Source: an uncultured Clostridium sp. (GTDB taxonomy: Bacteria; Bacillota; Clostridia; Clostridiales; Clostridiaceae). Taken from it: DNA of 62,331 nt. Position 1 is the stretch's first letter, and each line of letters starts with the position of its first letter. The position numbers and the translations under genes were made by a program. The stretch spans positions 1 through 62,331 of the forward strand of contig NZ_CAAGHK010000012.1 of assembly GCF_900769625.1 (NCBI RefSeq), given 5' to 3'. The notes under the pieces are model-generated. The model searched no databases. It saw only the letters and a list, made by a program, of their open reading frames with translations, and was not told the origin of the DNA. Below are positions 53,791-62,305 of the stretch, piece by piece.

Positions 53791-54112
53791 TGTTTAAATT
53801 CAAAAAAGAACACCTAAAGAAATAAAAAAGATTGATTACGTGTCGGGGCGCCGAAAAGGTTCCATAAAAAAGAGAAAAGTAAGAAAAGAATAGAGAGAAA
53901 AAATAGAAGAAGGAATAAGGTAAAGAGTTGAGAATAAAGGCTTGAAAGAGTAAATTTCATGAATTCTTCCGTAGATTTTTCAGTCAATCTTTTTTAATGT
54001 ATAGTAATTTATATAATTTTCCGACGCTGAAAGCACGATAAAACCTAGCTTTCAGCGTCGTTTTATGTTAAATTAGTTAATAATACAAATGAGGTTGTAC
54101 TAATGAAAAGGG
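53791..54112. other. Intergenic stretch with polypurine tract
   Basis: A short GC-rich palindromic patch (GGGGCGCC) lies near 53845. About 90 nt from 53865 to 53954 are almost purely A/G on the + strand with some T and a single C. A strong terminator follows at 54022-54064. No open frame is convincing. It could hold a small RNA ending at that terminator. Confidence 0.4.
54022..54064 (+). terminator. Strong terminator
   Basis: A perfect 13-bp stem CGACGCTGAAAGC / GCTTTCAGCGTCG followed by TTTTA. Confidence 0.9.
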
Positions 54113-54610
54113 GTGGATAATTACTTGGGAAATGAATTAACGCTAGTAGAACTGCCAACAGTAGAATATCTAAAGTCACTAGGTTATGACTACATAGATG
54201 GAGATAAACTTACTCCAGATACAGGGGAGCTTGATTCTTTAAGCGATGTTATTTTGAATAAAAGAATGATGAAGTTTTTAAAGAAACTTAATCCTTAGAT
54301 TTCTGATGAAAATGCTGATAAGGTTATAAGAAAGTTTGAAAGGGCAGAAAACTTAGGAAGCAGTCTTTTAGAAATAAATGAAAAGATTTATGAATATATA
54401 GTTAATCTTCAAATGACAGTAGATCAAGTTATTGATGGAAAAAAGAAACACCAACTGTTCATTTAATAGATTTTGATAATATAGATAATAATGAATTTTT
54501 AGTATGCAGATATAAACAGTTTAGAGCCGTTCAAAAATGTATAAATATAATAAAGTTGAAGAAAGTGTTGCGAGTGATTTAGGATTTACAAAGCAGGAAT
54601 TAACATTTTT
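54113..54610 (+). pseudogene. hsdR: Type I restriction enzyme R subunit remnant
   Basis: The frame from 54113 encodes NELTLVELPTVEYLKSLGYD..GDKLTPDTGELDSLSDVIL, typical of HsdR N-termini. It is stopped by TAG at 54296-54298, where relatives have Trp in LNPWISDEN. It continues ISDENADKVIRKFERAENLG...EINEKIYEYIVNLQMTVDQ, loses one base in the A run near 54440-54448, then reads PTVHLIDFDNIDNNEFLV. After that it jumps to short pieces (YKQFRAVQK, DLGFTKQELTFF) resembling later HsdR segments, so most of the gene is deleted. No hsdM or hsdS is nearby. Confidence 0.82.
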
Positions 54611-54612
54611 TG

Positions 54613-54647
54613 TAAAAAATAAAAGAGCTACTATACGCAGCTCTTTT
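54613..54647 (-). terminator. mtnN terminator
   Basis: AAAAGAGCT pairs with AGCTCTTTT; on the minus strand it is followed by ATTTTTTAC. It lies four bases beyond the mtnN stop. Confidence 0.85.
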
Positions 54648-54650
54648 AAA

Positions 54651-55343
54651 TTACATCATTTCAAGCATTCTCGTTAATATTTTAGTTGAGTTTTGAACAG
54701 CAATTGGAACGAATTTTTGATAATCCATATGAGCACCATTATTAGCGTTGTCAGAAATTGATCTGATAACTACGAATGGAACAGAATTTAAATAACAAAC
54801 TTGTGCAATACTTGCACCTTCCATTTCACAAGAAATTGCTCCAAATTCTTTATCAAGCCATTGGATTTTTTCAATATTAGCAACAAACTGATCTCCAGAA
54901 GCAATTCTTCCTACAAAGCTGTTTAAATCTGAAAGTTCTTCACATGATTTTTTTGCTATAGATATTAATTCTGGGTCGCATTTGAAATCAAATGTATCAA
55001 GTCTAGGAATTTGTCCTAATTTATCACCAAATGCACTTGTATCCATATCATGTTGAACTAAGTTTTCAGCAATGACGATATCTCCAGGATAGATGTCCTT
55101 ACCAATTCCACCAGCAACACCAACATTTATTACTTTATCTACATTGTATTCAGAAATTAATATTTGTGTACAAACTGCAGAATTTACTTTACCGATTCCA
55201 CAAACTACAGCAACTACATCTATTCCGTATAACTTTCCTTTATGGAATTCCATATTTGCTTTTTCTTTTTTTTCTTCTAATGATAAATCTTTTAATAAGA
55301 TTTCTAATTCTTCTGCCATAGCAGCAATGATTCCTATTGTCAT
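54651..55343 (-). CDS. mtnN: 5'-methylthioadenosine/S-adenosylhomocysteine nucleosidase
   Basis: A 230-aa cytoplasmic enzyme removing adenine from MTA and SAH. Catalytic Glu in GIIAAMAEELEIL (E11/E12 region), NVGVAGGIG near 75, EMEGASIAQVCY near 173 and SISDNAN with the catalytic Asp near 197. Length matches the family. It is transcribed alone on the minus strand. Confidence 0.95.
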   Translation of the reverse strand: MTIGIIAAMAEELEILLKDLSLEEKKEKANMEFHKGKLYGIDVVAVVCGIGKVNSAVCTQILISEYNVDKVINVGVAGGIGKDIYPGDIVIAENLVQHDMDTSAFGDKLGQIPRLDTFDFKCDPELISIAKKSCEELSDLNSFVGRIASGDQFVANIEKIQWLDKEFGAISCEMEGASIAQVCYLNSVPFVVIRSISDNANNGAHMDYQKFVPIAVQNSTKILTRMLEMM

Positions 55344-55648
55344 TGTTATTCCTCCGATATTTAAAAATAAATTTGTGTAATCATCAAAACTATTTTAAAG
55401 TTCTAATTATTATTATAAACATTAAAAATAGAATTTAATAGTTATTTTTACAGTAATATTAAGCAAGCAAAATAAAATCTATAGTAAACAGATAGATTTA
55501 ATTAATTGAGTTGTTGTATAATTAGTCTGTAATAAAATAAATATGTGTATGGTATAATAACAAAAAAATCTGTAATAAATACAGCAGTATAGGAGCAAGT
55601 GTATATATTTGAAATAAAATAAATTGTTAAGTTTAAGGAGTAGATCAA

Positions 55649-56419
55649 ATGCAAGTACAACATTCTTTGTCAAGAACAGAGCTTTTAATAGGAAAAGAAG
55701 GATTAGAAAAATTAAGAAACAGTAGAGTTATAGTTTTTGGAGTTGGAGGAGTTGGAAGTTTTACAGTTGAAGCATTAGCAAGAGCAGGAGTTGGAGAAAT
55801 AACGCTTATTGATGATGATACTGTATGTTTAACTAATCTGAACAGGCAAATACATGCTACATATGACACAATAAGTAAACCTAAAGTTGAGGTTATGAAA
55901 GAAAGAATTTTATCTATAAATAAAAAATGTAATGTAATAACTCATCAGACTTTTGTTACTAAAGATAATATTGAAGAAATAGTGCCAAAAGATATAGATT
56001 ATGTAGTAGATGCAATTGATACGGTGTCTGCAAAGCTTGGATTAGCAGAGTATTGTTATAAAAACAATATAAGAATAATGAGCAGTATGGGAACAGGAAA
56101 CAAATTAGATCCTACACAATTTAAAGTTACAGATGTTTTTAAAACAAAAGTATGTCCATTAGCTAAAGTTATGAGATATGAATTACGTAAAAGAGGGGTT
56201 GAAAAGCTAAAAGTAGTATATTCTGAAGAAATACCTATGAAACCTAAAGAAGAAGATGTAGTCACATGTAAAACAGGGTGTGTATGCACAGGTGGAACTA
56301 AAAAATGTGCTCAAAAAAGGCAAATTCCTGGAAGTGTATCGTTTGTACCACCAGTTGCAGGAATGATAATAGCAGGGGAAGTTATAAAAGATATAGTCGG
56401 AATAAATAGTAAAAGATAA
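55649..56419 (+). CDS. tcdA: tRNA threonylcarbamoyladenosine dehydratase
   Basis: A 256-aa E1-like (ThiF/MoeB fold) enzyme that cyclises t6A37 of tRNA using ATP. ATP motif GVGGVGSF near residue 32, the family-typical RSELLIG start (RTELLIGKEGLEKL), DVFKTKVCPLAKVMR, and the C-terminal CVCTGGTKKCAQKRQIPGSVSFVPPVAGMIIA. Start ATG at 55649 behind AAGGAG. Confidence 0.93.
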   Translation: MQVQHSLSRTELLIGKEGLEKLRNSRVIVFGVGGVGSFTVEALARAGVGEITLIDDDTVCLTNLNRQIHATYDTISKPKVEVMKERILSINKKCNVITHQTFVTKDNIEEIVPKDIDYVVDAIDTVSAKLGLAEYCYKNNIRIMSSMGTGNKLDPTQFKVTDVFKTKVCPLAKVMRYELRKRGVEKLKVVYSEEIPMKPKEEDVVTCKTGCVCTGGTKKCAQKRQIPGSVSFVPPVAGMIIAGEVIKDIVGINSKR

Positions 56420-56428
56420 AAAAAGATA

Positions 56429-56488
56429 AAAAATCCACAATATATTGAAAAGATAATTTTAGTTATCCACAATATGTTGTGGATTTTG
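56429..56488 (+). terminator. Terminator after tcdA
   Basis: AAAATCCACAATAT pairs with ATGTTGTGGATTTT, with a third related TATCCACAAT between them that could form an alternative pairing. Confidence 0.65.
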
Positions 56489-56677
56489 TGTATAATTGAT
56501 AATATTTTTATATGAAATATAGATGAATTGTGGATAAAATAATAATTCATATATGTAAAGAATGTGAAATATATGTTGTCCTTATTAAGGATTAATATAG
56601 TATAATTATATAGTAACAATAACTACAGATAAAATAGAAGTCAGTTAGTTATTAAAGTAACTGGGAGAGAATAATTT

Positions 56678-57622
56678 ATGAAAAATGATTTAAAAGTAAA
56701 GATAAGTGTGGATAAATCATCACATCAGGAATATATAATAAAAGACCGTAATGATATAATTATAGGGAGATTTAATATACTCGAACTTAATATTCCTAGT
56801 AAAAGATGTAATTTAAAATTAAATTTCTATAGAGAAAGCAGTTACGAATTATTATGCGATTCATTAAAGCAGATTTTAAAAGCTATATTTAAAAATAATT
56901 CTATATTTAAAGTTAATATACAGGTTCTTGAAAACATCAATGTAAATGCATTCTTAAATTCGGGATTTACATTAGAAGGTGTATTGAGTCAAAATGAATA
57001 TTATAAAGGTGAATATCTGGATGAACTTTCTTTTGGAATAACACGAATTGAATATTCAAAGCATAAAAATTATCCAATGATAGAACTGCAAGGTAAAAAT
57101 ATAGTTTTGAGGAATTTAACGCCGGGTGATGCAGGGGATTTGCTTCGATATTATAAAAAGAATAAAAAACATCTTGCACCATTTGAACCATCGAGGGATT
57201 CAAGTTTTTATACGTTAGAAAGTCAGATAAATCTTTTGAATGAAAGTTATAAGCAGCTATTAAATGGTACTAATATAGAACTAGGTATCTTTAAAAATGA
57301 TAAACTTATAGGAAAATTAAAATTATCTAATATAGTATATGGCTCATTAAAAAGCGGAGTATTAGGGTATTCAATAGATGAAGATGAACAGGGAAAAGGA
57401 TACATGAAGGAAAGCGTGAAGCTTTTCCTGGATTATGCATTTAATGAATGTGAGCTTCACAGAGTAGAGGCGTCTGCATTAGTTAATAATGATAAATCTA
57501 GACGGGTATTAGAGTCAGTTGGATTTAAACTAGTGGGAATAAATGAAAAATATCTTTTGGTCAATGGAAAATGGCAGGATCATGCAACATATTATATAAT
57601 TAAGGATAATTATATATTGTAG
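56678..57622 (+). CDS. Tandem GNAT acetyltransferase
   Basis: A 314-aa cytoplasmic protein. The C-terminal half (about 150-310) is a clear RimJ/RimL-type GNAT domain: IVLRNLTPGDAGDLLRYYKKNK, LGYSIDEDEQGKGYMKESVKLFLDYAFNE (acetyl-CoA loop), LHRVEASALVNNDKSRRVLESVGFK. The N-terminal half (about 1-125) looks like a second, degenerate GNAT lacking a good acetyl-CoA loop. Substrate unknown. It is 32 bp from the antiterminator gene and may be co-transcribed with it. Confidence 0.85.
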   Translation: MKNDLKVKISVDKSSHQEYIIKDRNDIIIGRFNILELNIPSKRCNLKLNFYRESSYELLCDSLKQILKAIFKNNSIFKVNIQVLENINVNAFLNSGFTLEGVLSQNEYYKGEYLDELSFGITRIEYSKHKNYPMIELQGKNIVLRNLTPGDAGDLLRYYKKNKKHLAPFEPSRDSSFYTLESQINLLNESYKQLLNGTNIELGIFKNDKLIGKLKLSNIVYGSLKSGVLGYSIDEDEQGKGYMKESVKLFLDYAFNECELHRVEASALVNNDKSRRVLESVGFKLVGINEKYLLVNGKWQDHATYYIIKDNYIL

Positions 57623-57654
57623 ATATTGAAAACTTATTTATAAGGAGTGAATCA

Positions 57655-58500
57655 ATGAGCACAATACTTAGTAAAGATAAAATTATATTGAAGGTGTTTA
57701 ATAACAATATTGTTCTGGTTAATTCGGATGAATCTGAAAAGATTCTATTTGCAAAAGGAATTGGTTTCGGAAAAAAGCCAAGCCAGATAATATCAGCAGG
57801 AACCAGTATTGATAAGGTATTTGTTATTGAAAATGAACAAAATATACGTGATTTAAAAAATCTTGTTAATACAATTGATGCAGAGTTTTTTGCAGCCTGT
57901 GAAGAAGCTATATATGAAATATCTAAAATGTTAGATTCAGAATTAAATGAACGTATTCATATTGGGCTTATAGATCATTTGTTTTTCGCAGTAAAAAGAT
58001 TGAAGAATAATGAACAAATTGAAAATCCATTTTTAATAGAAACACAGACTTTATATCCTAAAGAATATAATCTTGCTGAATTAGTCAGCCGAATGATAGA
58101 AAATCATTCTAATATAAGCATACCAGATGGTGAAATTGGTTTTATTACTTTACATATTCATTCTGCATTGAATGATGGAAAAATTTCGAATACTATAAAA
58201 AATACAAATCTCCTAAATGATATCGTGAAATATGCAGAAGAGGAATTAGGATATTCTATTTCAAAGGATTCCTTAGATTATGCGAGATTCTGTACACATG
58301 TAAAATTTGCAATACAGAGAATAATGACTGATAATACAGTTAACAATGATTTAGCAAGTATTATCAAAAAGACCTACCCTAAATCATATGCTATTAGTGA
58401 GGGAATTGCCAAAATAATTGAAGGAGATATAGACATTGCCGTATCTGAAGATGAAATAGCTTGTCTAACTATTCATATTGAGAGATTTAGATTAAAGTGA
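57655..58500 (+). CDS. BglG/GlcT-type transcription antiterminator
   Basis: A 281-aa RNA-binding regulator. Residues about 1-60 are the CAT domain (ILKVFNNNIVLVNSDESEKILFAKGIGFGKKPSQII); PRD1 (about 70-170) and PRD2 (about 175-281) contain the regulatory histidines (ERIHIGLIDH, TLHIHSALND, CTHVKFAIQR, TIHIERF). PTS proteins phosphorylate these to switch RNA binding. Matching RNA targets lie upstream of ptsG (58573) and of the crr-like gene (61526), so glucose PTS control is the likely role (GlcT-like). Confidence 0.92.
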   Translation: MSTILSKDKIILKVFNNNIVLVNSDESEKILFAKGIGFGKKPSQIISAGTSIDKVFVIENEQNIRDLKNLVNTIDAEFFAACEEAIYEISKMLDSELNERIHIGLIDHLFFAVKRLKNNEQIENPFLIETQTLYPKEYNLAELVSRMIENHSNISIPDGEIGFITLHIHSALNDGKISNTIKNTNLLNDIVKYAEEELGYSISKDSLDYARFCTHVKFAIQRIMTDNTVNNDLASIIKKTYPKSYAISEGIAKIIEGDIDIAVSEDEIACLTIHIERFRLK

Positions 58501-58520
58501 AAAAAACTTACAATAAAACA

Positions 58521-58560
58521 TTTACAATTACAAAACGTTATGTTAATATGTTAACATAAC
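58521..58560 (+). promoter_or_regulatory. ptsG promoter overlapped by a palindrome
   Basis: TTTACA at 58521 and TAATAT at 58544 (17-bp spacing). A palindrome at 58537-58560, arms GTTATGTTAA and TTAACATAAC around TATG, covers the -10 box. It could be a repressor operator in addition to antitermination. Confidence 0.5.
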
Positions 58561-58572
58561 TTAATAAAAATT

Positions 58573-58690
58573 AAGGTGTAACTGGTAATGCAGGCAAGAC
58601 TTATTGTATAAATCGTAAACTTTTATGTTTTCTAATATTGAGAATATATCGTAAGAGTTTAGGAATTTTATTAATAGGTCTTTTTTGTTG
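58573..58690 (+). promoter_or_regulatory. Ribonucleic antiterminator and terminator before ptsG
   Basis: GGTGTAACTGGTAATGCAGG with CAAGACTT (58575-58602) matches the RAT target of BglG/GlcT antiterminators. Its 3' end AGACTTATT pairs with AATAGGTCT at 58673-58681, followed by TTTTTT, forming a long terminator with inner AAACTTTTAT/GTAAGAGTTT pairing. RAT folding and terminator folding exclude each other. Confidence 0.88.
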
Positions 58691-58761
58691 TTTAAAATTT
58701 GAGTTGGCCAACTCTATTATTAATAAATTAAATCTTATAGACCAGTTTAGGAGGAATTATT

Positions 58762-60444
58762 ATGCTTCAATATTTACAAAGAATAGGAAAAGCTATTATG
58801 TTACCAATAGCGGCATTACCTATAGCAGGTATTTTACTAGGTATTGGTGGAGCTTTACTAGGAATTTCAGGATTAGAGAATGCACCAGCAGTATATCAGC
58901 CACTTATTGCCTTTATAAACATTCCATTTGTGACTAGTATTTTAACAGTAATGAATGATATAGGAAATATTGTTTTTGGAAACTTACCAATTTTATTTGC
59001 AGTTGGTGTTGCAGTTGGTTTAGCTAAAAAAGATAAGGGAACTGCAGCGTTAGCATCAGTATTTGGCTTTATAGTAATGAATCAAGTTATTTCAACATTA
59101 TTAGGATTAGGTGTTACTCAACTTGGAGTTATTACCCCAGATAATGTTGGTGAATATGGCACATATGTTACAACTAACTTGGGAATATTTACGTTAAATA
59201 TGTCGGTATTCGGTGGTATTATTACAGGTATCATTACAGCAATTTTACATGATAGATTCCATGAAATTCAATTACCACAAGTAATAGGATTCTTCTCGGG
59301 TTCAAGATTTGTTCCAATAGTTACAGCTATTACTATGGCTTTTGTAGGTGCTATATTAGCGTATCTTTGGCCAATAGTTCAAAATGGTATTGGAGTTATA
59401 GCGAATCTTGTTAGAGATGCAGGATTTATAGGAACTTTCTTATATGGATTAATTGAAAGAGCATTAATACCATTTGGATTACATCACGTATTCTATACTC
59501 CATTCTGGTTTGGTTCATTTGTTGATGGTCAGGTTTTAATTAATGGAACTTGGCAATCAGTTGCAGGTGCAAATACAGCTTACTTTGCACAATTATCTAG
59601 TATGACTGATTTAGTTGGAGCTTCAGCAGATACAATGTCTACAGTTGTATCAGGTACTACAAGATTCATGGCAGGTAAATTCCCATTCATGATGTTTGGT
59701 TTACCAGCAGCAGCTTTCGCTATGTACAGATGTGCAGCTCCAAGTAAGAGAAAAGCTGTAGGTTCATTATTATTAGCAGCAGGTATAACTTCATTATTAA
59801 CAGGTATTACTGAACCATTAGAATTTACATTTATATTTGTTGCTCCAGTTTTATATGGAGTGCACTGTGTATTAGCAGGTATATCATTCATGTTGATGGA
59901 CATATTCCGTGTATTTATTGGTATGACATTCTCAGGAGGATTAATTGACTTCAGCTTATTCGGATTACTTCCAGCAGGAGCAGGAGTTCCTACTCAATGG
60001 TTAATGGTATTATTAGTTGGAGCAGTATATGCAGTAGTTTATTATTTCTTATTCTCATTTATAATCAAGAAGTTTAATTTAAAAACTCCAGGTAGAGATG
60101 AAAATGAAGAAGAAACTAAGCTATACAGTAAAGCAGATTATCAACAAAGAAATGGTGGTTCACAAGCAGCTGATATATCTACAAGTGGAGCTAAAGGTGA
60201 AATTGCAGAAAAGGCTCCATATGTTTTAGAAGCTTTAGGCGGATCAGAAAATATAGTCAGTGTGGATGCATGTATAACAAGACTAAGAGTAGAAGTTAAA
60301 GATAAAGAGAAAGTAGATAAAGACAAATTAAAATCATTGGGTGCAGCAGGTGTTATGGAAGTCGGTAAGGGTATTCAAGCAATATTTGGTGCTAAAGCTG
60401 ATGGATATAAGAACGCTATCAATGATATATTAGGAAACAACTAA
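58762..60444 (+). CDS. ptsG: PTS glucose transporter IICB
   Basis: A 560-aa membrane sugar permease and phosphotransferase. Residues about 1-440 form the EIIC domain with roughly ten helices, including GLHHVFYTPFW and GITEPLEFTFIFVAP. A linker leads to EIIB (about 480-560) whose phosphorylated cysteine is C504 in VDACITRLR. No IIA is fused; the separate IIA at 60824 probably donates phosphate. AGGAGG precedes the ATG. A glucose or N-acetylglucosamine-type substrate is likely. Confidence 0.94.
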   Translation: MLQYLQRIGKAIMLPIAALPIAGILLGIGGALLGISGLENAPAVYQPLIAFINIPFVTSILTVMNDIGNIVFGNLPILFAVGVAVGLAKKDKGTAALASVFGFIVMNQVISTLLGLGVTQLGVITPDNVGEYGTYVTTNLGIFTLNMSVFGGIITGIITAILHDRFHEIQLPQVIGFFSGSRFVPIVTAITMAFVGAILAYLWPIVQNGIGVIANLVRDAGFIGTFLYGLIERALIPFGLHHVFYTPFWFGSFVDGQVLINGTWQSVAGANTAYFAQLSSMTDLVGASADTMSTVVSGTTRFMAGKFPFMMFGLPAAAFAMYRCAAPSKRKAVGSLLLAAGITSLLTGITEPLEFTFIFVAPVLYGVHCVLAGISFMLMDIFRVFIGMTFSGGLIDFSLFGLLPAGAGVPTQWLMVLLVGAVYAVVYYFLFSFIIKKFNLKTPGRDENEEETKLYSKADYQQRNGGSQAADISTSGAKGEIAEKAPYVLEALGGSENIVSVDACITRLRVEVKDKEKVDKDKLKSLGAAGVMEVGKGIQAIFGAKADGYKNAINDILGNN

Positions 60445-60465
60445 TTGAAAAATAAGTTAACATAT

Positions 60466-60542
60466 GCTTCAGTTGACAATTAGCATTTGATAATTGCCAA
60501 TTAAGTATGAAATCTTTGCAGATTTCTTTTGCTTAATGAAGC
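60466..60542. repeat. Dispersed hairpin repeat, copy 4
   Basis: GCTTCA and TGAAGC bound an element with TTGACAATTAG, TGATAATTGCC and the core TTAAGTATGAAATCTTTGCA then GATTTCTT. It closely matches copy 3. It lies just after ptsG. Confidence 0.6.
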
Positions 60543-60626
60543 GTCATTATTATAACTTATATATTGATATCAGATATATAAAGAGTTTAAACCACAACAT
60601 TTGTATATCGTCATATTTGAGATTAC

Positions 60627-60666
60627 CCCAGGATTTATTGAAGGATAAATCCTGGGATTCTTTTAT
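60627..60666 (+). terminator. ptsG terminator
   Basis: CCCAGGATTTAT pairs with ATAAATCCTGGG and is followed by ATTCTTTT. Confidence 0.8.
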
Positions 60667-60765
60667 TTCTGCACATAAAATTATGTTTAATTCTGAAGAC
60701 TTATTAATATAAGTACTAATTAAAATCAATATAGGAGAGAAGATTGAAAATAAAAGTTACAAAAA

Positions 60766-60806
60766 TAATAACTAAGGTGCTGATATAATCAGCACCTTAG
60801 TTATTA
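60766..60806 (-). terminator. Terminator of the IIA gene
   Basis: A perfect 19-bp stem (core CTAAGGTGCTGAT / ATCAGCACCTTAG) with a 3-nt loop; on the minus strand it is followed by TTTTTG. Confidence 0.9.
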
Positions 60807-60823
60807 TAAATAAGATATTAATT

Positions 60824-61384
60824 TTATAGAGTATATTCTAATACTGTAGTTTGACCAGCTTTAGTTTCTACATTTTCAACTGGTGAAATTGATTTTAACA
60901 TATCTGGATTTGTTATTAAAACAGGAGTTGTTAATGGAAGTCCTTTTGATTTAATGAATTCTCTATCAATTTTGATTATTGGATCTCCAGCTTTAACTCT
61001 TGTTCCTTGTTCTGCTAATTGTTCAAAACCTTCACCATTTAATGAAACAGTTTCGATACCAATGTGAACTAAAAGTTCAACACCATTATCTAAAGTTATT
61101 GCAAAAGCATGTTTTGTGTTGAATACTAAAGTTAATTCTCCATCAGCAGGAGCAACAATAACGTCACCAGCAGGTTCCATAGCTAATCCATCACCAGCCA
61201 TTTTTTGAGCAAATACAGGATCTGGAGTTTCTGATAATGGTAATGACTTACCATCTACTGGAGCAACTAATTTAAAAGTTTTAGTTTCATTTTTAGCGAC
61301 TGGAGCAGCAGCTTCAGTTTTAGTTTCTGAAACAGTTGTTTCGTTGTTGTTCTTTTTGAATAAGTTTTTTAAAAAATCAAACAT
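60824..61384 (-). CDS. crr: PTS glucose-type IIA component
   Basis: A 186-aa cytoplasmic phosphocarrier. After a charged, Ala/Lys/Glu-rich N-terminal stretch (about 1-38) comes the EIIA-glc fold: VAPVDGKSLPLSETPDPVFAQKMAGDGLAMEP, the His in AFAITLDNG and the phosphorylated His in VELLVHIGIETVSLNGEGF. It is convergent to ptsG but carries its own antiterminator target, so the two halves of the glucose PTS are co-regulated from opposite strands. Confidence 0.94.
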   Translation of the reverse strand: MFDFLKNLFKKNNNETTVSETKTEAAAPVAKNETKTFKLVAPVDGKSLPLSETPDPVFAQKMAGDGLAMEPAGDVIVAPADGELTLVFNTKHAFAITLDNGVELLVHIGIETVSLNGEGFEQLAEQGTRVKAGDPIIKIDREFIKSKGLPLTTPVLITNPDMLKSISPVENVETKAGQTTVLEYTL

Positions 61385-61491
61385 AGTTTATACCCTGAAT
61401 AATCAGGATAATTCACATCCTTTCATTATTTATTATTGATAATAATTATATTGTTGGTTAGTTTTTATAAATTATAACAATTACAAAAATA

Positions 61492-61551
61492 AAAAAAGGC
61501 ATAGTTCTCCTAATATATTAGAAAACTTATGCCTGATTTAACAGTAACACG
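61492..61551 (-). promoter_or_regulatory. Ribonucleic antiterminator and terminator before the IIA gene
   Basis: On the minus strand GTGTTACTGTTAAATCAGGC with ATAAG (+ strand 61526-61551) resembles the RAT before ptsG. Its 3' part GGCATAAG starts a terminator stem closed by TATGCC and TTTTTTT (61492-61533). Same logic as at ptsG. Confidence 0.85.
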
Positions 61552-61567
61552 TTATTAACTATTTTTT

Positions 61568-61596
61568 ATTATATATTCAATGTAAATGCCTGTCAA
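61568..61596 (-). promoter_or_regulatory. Promoter of the IIA gene
   Basis: On the minus strand TTGACA and TATAAT with exact 17-bp spacing, directly upstream of the RAT. Confidence 0.85.
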
Positions 61597-62137
61597 TAGT
61601 TAACTAATTAAACAATATATAATTAAACAATATATATATATAAGTTTTAATAATAGTGAACTATGTTGATAATAAAGGTATTAGTTTATTTGTATATTAT
61701 TTAGAAGATTTGATTATTATATATCTATATTAATATTTTATAGTAATGTAGAAGAAATTTAAATCTAAATCAGAATATTATTGTTGAGGTTTAAGTTTAA
61801 AGATTATACACATTCAATGATTATAGAGTAATTATCTATGATGAAAGGAAAGTAAAATTAGTAGTACCTGATTAATAAAATAGTGTGAATTTAAATTATA
61901 GCTATATATCAACATAAACTATGCCAAGGATGTCTGTAATAGTAAAGTTGAGAAAAATATAATATTATATAGAAATATGTCGATAAACTTAAAATTCAAA
62001 CTATTATTTAATTCATAAATCAGTGATAAGATGTTAAGATAAAACACGTCGCTGAGAGCGATAGCAACGAAAAACAAACAGATTAGTAAAGAGTTAAATA
62101 TTAAAAATTAACTCTGAAAAAAGTTTTAAAAAAGTTG
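61597..62137. other. Gene-free stretch upstream of the rRNA operon
   Basis: Very AT-rich without a gene. A perfect tandem duplication of the 15-mer AATTAAACAATATAT lies at 61606-61635. A short CGTCGCTGAGAGCGATAG hairpin-like segment is seen near 62048. Confidence 0.5.
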
Positions 62138-62166
62138 TTGACACTCGAAAAATCAAGTGATATACT
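62138..62166 (+). promoter_or_regulatory. rRNA operon promoter
   Basis: TTGACA and TATACT with 17-bp spacing, about 140 bp before the 16S rRNA. The leader has the TGGTCTTTGAAAATTGAACA segment typical of clostridial pre-16S. Confidence 0.9.
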
Positions 62167-62305
62167 AAGTAAGTCGCTTGAAGGTGACAAAATAGTAACA
62201 GCGCAAAGCTGTGAAAGAAAATGGTCTTTGAAAATTGAACAGAATATAATATAAACATTTAAGTAAACCAGCAATTCTTTATTTGAGTAAGCTAAGATTA
62301 AACTT

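Noticed and set aside
58638..58937. 99-codon frame ahead of ptsG
   Set aside because: It overlaps the terminator of the RAT leader and the 5' part of ptsG out of frame. The ptsG start has the proper AGGAGG.
60494..60712. 72-codon frame after ptsG
   Set aside because: It runs through a dispersed repeat and a terminator; composition is non-coding.
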